This document shows, in pieces, positions 60,776 through 64,000 of a stretch of 64,000 nucleotides of DNA. Within the stretch, counting starts at the first letter, position 1, and each line of letters opens with the position of its first letter. The translations under genes were made by a program, and so were the position numbers. The notes beneath the pieces are model-generated. The model saw only the letters and a list, made by a program, of their open reading frames with translations. It was not told the origin of the DNA and ran no database searches. The DNA is from Lichenicoccus sp964247695 (GTDB lineage Bacteria; Pseudomonadota; Alphaproteobacteria; Acetobacterales; Acetobacteraceae), in the NCBI GenBank assembly GCA_964247695.1, contig CAXTVI010000001.1, positions 62,001-126,000 of the forward strand, written 5' to 3'.

Positions 60776-61596
60776 TGGGCGCCGGACTGATGGGTGACGC
60801 GTCCGACGTCCTGGCGCGCATCTGCGCCCAGACCCGCGAGGAGATCGCGCGTCGCATGGCCGGGCTGCCGCTGCGCGAGCTGAAGGCGCGGCTGCGCGAC
60901 CTCGACGAGATGCCGCGCGGCTTCGGCCATGCGCTCAAGCTCAAGACCGCCGAGCGGCAGGTCGGGCTGATCACCGAGATCAAGAAGGCCTCGCCGTCGG
61001 CCGGCCTGATCCGGCCGCACTTCGACCCGGCCGGGATCGCGCGCGAATACGAGGCGGCGGGCGCCGCCTGCCTGTCGGTGCTGACCGAGGGGCCGAACTT
61101 CCAGGGCCATGTCGCCGACCTGCAGGCGGCGCGCGCGGCGACCGCGCTGCCGGCGCTGCGCAAGGATTTCATGCTGGAGCCCTGGCAGATCTACGAGAGC
61201 CGGCTGATCGGCGCCGACTGCATCCTGCTGATCATGGCGGCGATCGGCGACGGGCAGGCGGCCGAGCTGCTGGGCCTGGCGCGCTCGGTGGATCTCGACG
61301 TGCTGGTCGAGGTGCATGACGAGACCGAGCTGCATCGGGCGCTGGCGCTGGAGACCACGCTGATCGGCATCAACAACCGCAACCTGCGCACGCTGCGCAC
61401 CGACCTCGCAACCACGATGGAACTGGCGCCGCAGGTGCCGCCCGACCGGATCGTGGTGGCCGAGAGCGGCATTACCACGCGCGAGGACGTGCTGCGCCTC
61501 GCCGCTGTCGGCGCCACCTGCTTCCTGGTGGGCGAGAGCCTGCTGCGGCAGCCTGACGCCGGTGCTGCGGCGCATGCGCTGCTCGGGCCGATCTGA
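60775..61596 (+). CDS. trpC: indole-3-glycerol phosphate synthase
   Basis: The 273-residue TIM-barrel enzyme has LITEIKKASPSAGLIRP, YEAAGAACLSVLTE, LRKDFMLEPWQIYES, LIGINNRNLRTL and VAESGITTREDV. ATG 60775 is at the end of trpD (TGATG), with GCAGG upstream; ATGs at 60742 and 60790 are alternatives. moaC starts 2 bp after its stop. Confidence 0.96.
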   Translation: MGAGLMGDASDVLARICAQTREEIARRMAGLPLRELKARLRDLDEMPRGFGHALKLKTAERQVGLITEIKKASPSAGLIRPHFDPAGIAREYEAAGAACLSVLTEGPNFQGHVADLQAARAATALPALRKDFMLEPWQIYESRLIGADCILLIMAAIGDGQAAELLGLARSVDLDVLVEVHDETELHRALALETTLIGINNRNLRTLRTDLATTMELAPQVPPDRIVVAESGITTREDVLRLAAVGATCFLVGESLLRQPDAGAAAHALLGPI

Positions 61597-61598
61597 GC

Positions 61599-62129
61599 AT
61601 GGCGAGCGCTTCGGATCAGGTCGGGCTCGCGCGGCTGACGCATCTCGATGAAGCGGGCCGTGCGGTGATGGTCGACGTCTCGGGCAAGCCGGACACCCGG
61701 CGCGAGGCGATGGCGCGCGGCCGCGTCGCGATGCGGCCGGCGACGCTGGAGCTGATCCTGGCCGGCCGGATGCCAAAGGGCGACGTGCTGGCGACGGCGC
61801 GAATTGCCGGGATCATGGCGGCCAAGCGGACCTCCGAGCTGATCCCGCTCTGCCATCCGCTCAGCCTTTCGTCGGTCTCGGTGGATCTGGTGGCCTCCGA
61901 GGATGGCGAGGCGGTAGAGATCGAGGCGCGGGCGCACACCACCGGCCCGACCGGGGTCGAGATGGAGGCGCTGACGGCGGCTTGCGTTGCGGCGCTGACG
62001 CTTTACGACATGTGCAAGGCCGTCGACCGGAGCATGCGCATCGACGCGGTGCGCGTGGTGCAGAAGTCCGGTGGCCGCACCGTTATCTCAGAGCCAACCG
62101 ATCCGAGGCAGGAAGGGACGTCCCCGTGA
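61599..62129 (+). CDS. moaC: cyclic pyranopterin monophosphate synthase MoaC
   Basis: The 176-residue enzyme converts the MoaA product to cyclic pyranopterin monophosphate. Landmarks are LTHLDEAGRAVMVDVSGK, AKRTSELIPLCHPLSLSS, GPTGVEMEALTA and YDMCKAVDRSMRI. It follows trpC as in many alphaproteobacteria, but moeA and lexA, which normally come next, are at 41-43 kb in the opposite orientation. pdhA follows instead, with a GTGA overlap. Confidence 0.96.
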   Translation: MASASDQVGLARLTHLDEAGRAVMVDVSGKPDTRREAMARGRVAMRPATLELILAGRMPKGDVLATARIAGIMAAKRTSELIPLCHPLSLSSVSVDLVASEDGEAVEIEARAHTTGPTGVEMEALTAACVAALTLYDMCKAVDRSMRIDAVRVVQKSGGRTVISEPTDPRQEGTSP

Positions 62130-63172
62130 ACAAGTCTTCCAAGATACAGGGTGCTGTGCCCGCCAATGCCTCGGCTGATCTCACCGGCGGGCGAGGGCGC
62201 AACAGCCCGGCGATGACCACCGAGGAGCTGACCCGGGCCTATCGCGGCATGGTGCTGATCCGCCGCTTCGAGGAGCGCACCGGCCAGCTGTACGGCATGG
62301 GGCTGATCGGCGGCTTCTGCCACCTCTATATTGGCCAGGAAGCGGTGGTGACCGGCGTACAGATGGCGCTCAAGCCGGGCGACAAGGTGGTGACCTCGTA
62401 TCGCGACCACGGCCACATGCTGGCCACCGGCATGGAAGCGCGCGGCGTGATGGCAGAGCTGACCGGGCGGGCCACCGGCTATTCGCGCGGCAAGGGCGGC
62501 TCGATGCACATGTTCTCGCGCAAGGAGAACTTCTACGGCGGCCACGGCATCGTCGGCGCCCAGGTCTCGATCGGCATCGGGTTGGCGTTCGCCAACCGCT
62601 ATCGCGGCTCGGACGAGGTTTCGGTGGCGTATTTCGGCGAGGGCGCGTCGAACCAGGGCCAGGTGTTCGAGAGCTTCAACATCGCGGCCCTGCAGAAGCT
62701 GCCCTGCATCTTCGTGATTGAGAACAACCGCTACGGCATGGGCACCAGCGTCGAGCGCTCGTCGGCATCCCGCGAGCTGTATCGCAACGGTGAGCCGTGG
62801 GGCATCCCGGGGCTGCAGGTGGACGGCATGGATGTCGAGGCGGTGCATGACGCGGCGGTGCAGGCGGTGGCGCATTGCCGCGCCGGCAATGGCCCGTTCC
62901 TGCTGGAAATGACGACCTACCGCTACCGGGGTCACTCGATGTCCGATCCGGCCAAGTATCGCACCCGCGACGAGGTCGACCAGATGCGGCGGGAGCGGGA
63001 TGCGATCGAGCGGGTGCGGCACGCGCTGCTCGGTCAGGGAGTCGAGGAGCAGGCGTTGAAGACGATCGACGACGAGATCAAGCACATCGTGGCCGATGCC
63101 GCGGAATTCGCACAGTCCAGTCCGGAGCCGGATCCGGCCGAGTTGTGGACCGACATCCTGGTGGAGGCTTGA
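62126..63172 (+). CDS. pdhA: pyruvate dehydrogenase E1 component, alpha subunit
   Basis: The 348-residue thiamine-diphosphate subunit decarboxylates pyruvate with PdhB. It has YRGMVLIRRFEERTGQLY, GGFCHLYIGQEA, YRDHGHMLATGM and the TPP motif starting GEGASNQGQVFESFN and ending ENNRYGMGT; most relatives have GDG at its head, so the Asp is Glu here. TYRYRGHSMSDPAKYR is the regulatory-loop region. GTG 62126 overlaps the moaC stop and GGAAGGGAC precedes it. The first 25-30 residues are polar and variable. Confidence 0.95.
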   Translation: MNKSSKIQGAVPANASADLTGGRGRNSPAMTTEELTRAYRGMVLIRRFEERTGQLYGMGLIGGFCHLYIGQEAVVTGVQMALKPGDKVVTSYRDHGHMLATGMEARGVMAELTGRATGYSRGKGGSMHMFSRKENFYGGHGIVGAQVSIGIGLAFANRYRGSDEVSVAYFGEGASNQGQVFESFNIAALQKLPCIFVIENNRYGMGTSVERSSASRELYRNGEPWGIPGLQVDGMDVEAVHDAAVQAVAHCRAGNGPFLLEMTTYRYRGHSMSDPAKYRTRDEVDQMRRERDAIERVRHALLGQGVEEQALKTIDDEIKHIVADAAEFAQSSPEPDPAELWTDILVEA

Positions 63173-63175
63173 GCC

Positions 63176-64000
<825 letters not shown>

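Overview
The window is 64 kb of dense, high-GC bacterial chromosome. Gene content points to an alphaproteobacterium, most likely of the Acetobacteraceae (Rhodospirillales): alphaproteobacterial blocks (tpiA-secG-pyrG-kdsA-eno-ftsB, ppiD-trpEGDC-moaC, moeA-lexA, lptF-lptG-lptD-surA-rsmA), an E1-beta with its own lipoyl domain, a GTTC-N7-GTTC SOS box, and a periplasmic PQQ methanol dehydrogenase. The family assignment is inference. There are no insertion sequences, phage genes, CRISPR arrays or tRNA/rRNA genes that I can see. One 100-base N run (18971-19070) lies inside surA.

Layout. 1-8.4 kb: housekeeping genes (NDUFAF5-like methyltransferase, comF, grxC, DUF1178, DUF2147, ubiG, lysC, a flavin oxidoreductase, an MHS-family transporter). 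8.6-16.9 kb: a C1 locus. A sigma-54 activator of the AcoR type and a DoxX protein face away from xoxF-xoxJ-xoxG-gfa-frmA, which encode a lanthanide-type methanol dehydrogenase, its periplasmic binding partner, a di-haem cytochrome, and glutathione-dependent formaldehyde oxidation. The intergenic region holds a near-consensus -24/-12 promoter (11364-11379) and an inverted repeat about 126 bp upstream of it. 16.9-23.8 kb: outer-membrane biogenesis (lptF, lptG, lptD, surA) and rsmA. 23.9-30.0 kb: cardiolipin synthase, MgtC-like protein, catalase, MOSC protein, exonuclease III, dipeptidase. 30.3-32.6 kb: a 2OG-Fe(II) oxygenase and a glycosyltransferase between two low-GC spacers. The second spacer (32555-33162) has a perfect DnaA box and a repeated 18-mer and is a candidate replication origin.

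33.2-43.2 kb: uvrC, pgsA, molybdenum-cofactor genes (mobB, moaD, moaE, moeA), a biotin operon with a fused BioC-BioD, and lexA with its own SOS box. 43.4-55.5 kb: rpmG, ftsB, eno, kdsA, pyrG, secG and tpiA on the minus strand, with accessory genes inserted, including an FPC-motif haem N-hydroxylase-like/DUF1989 pair. 55.6-64 kb: ppiD, trpEGDC, moaC, pdhA and the start of pdhB on the plus strand.

The order lexA-moeA | ftsB-eno...tpiA / ppiD-trpE...moaC | pdhA-pdhB is what one inversion of about 18.5 kb would make from the order common in alphaproteobacteria. The most interesting system is the C1 locus, because sigma-54/AcoR-type control of a XoxF dehydrogenase differs from the two-component control I know for methylotrophs.
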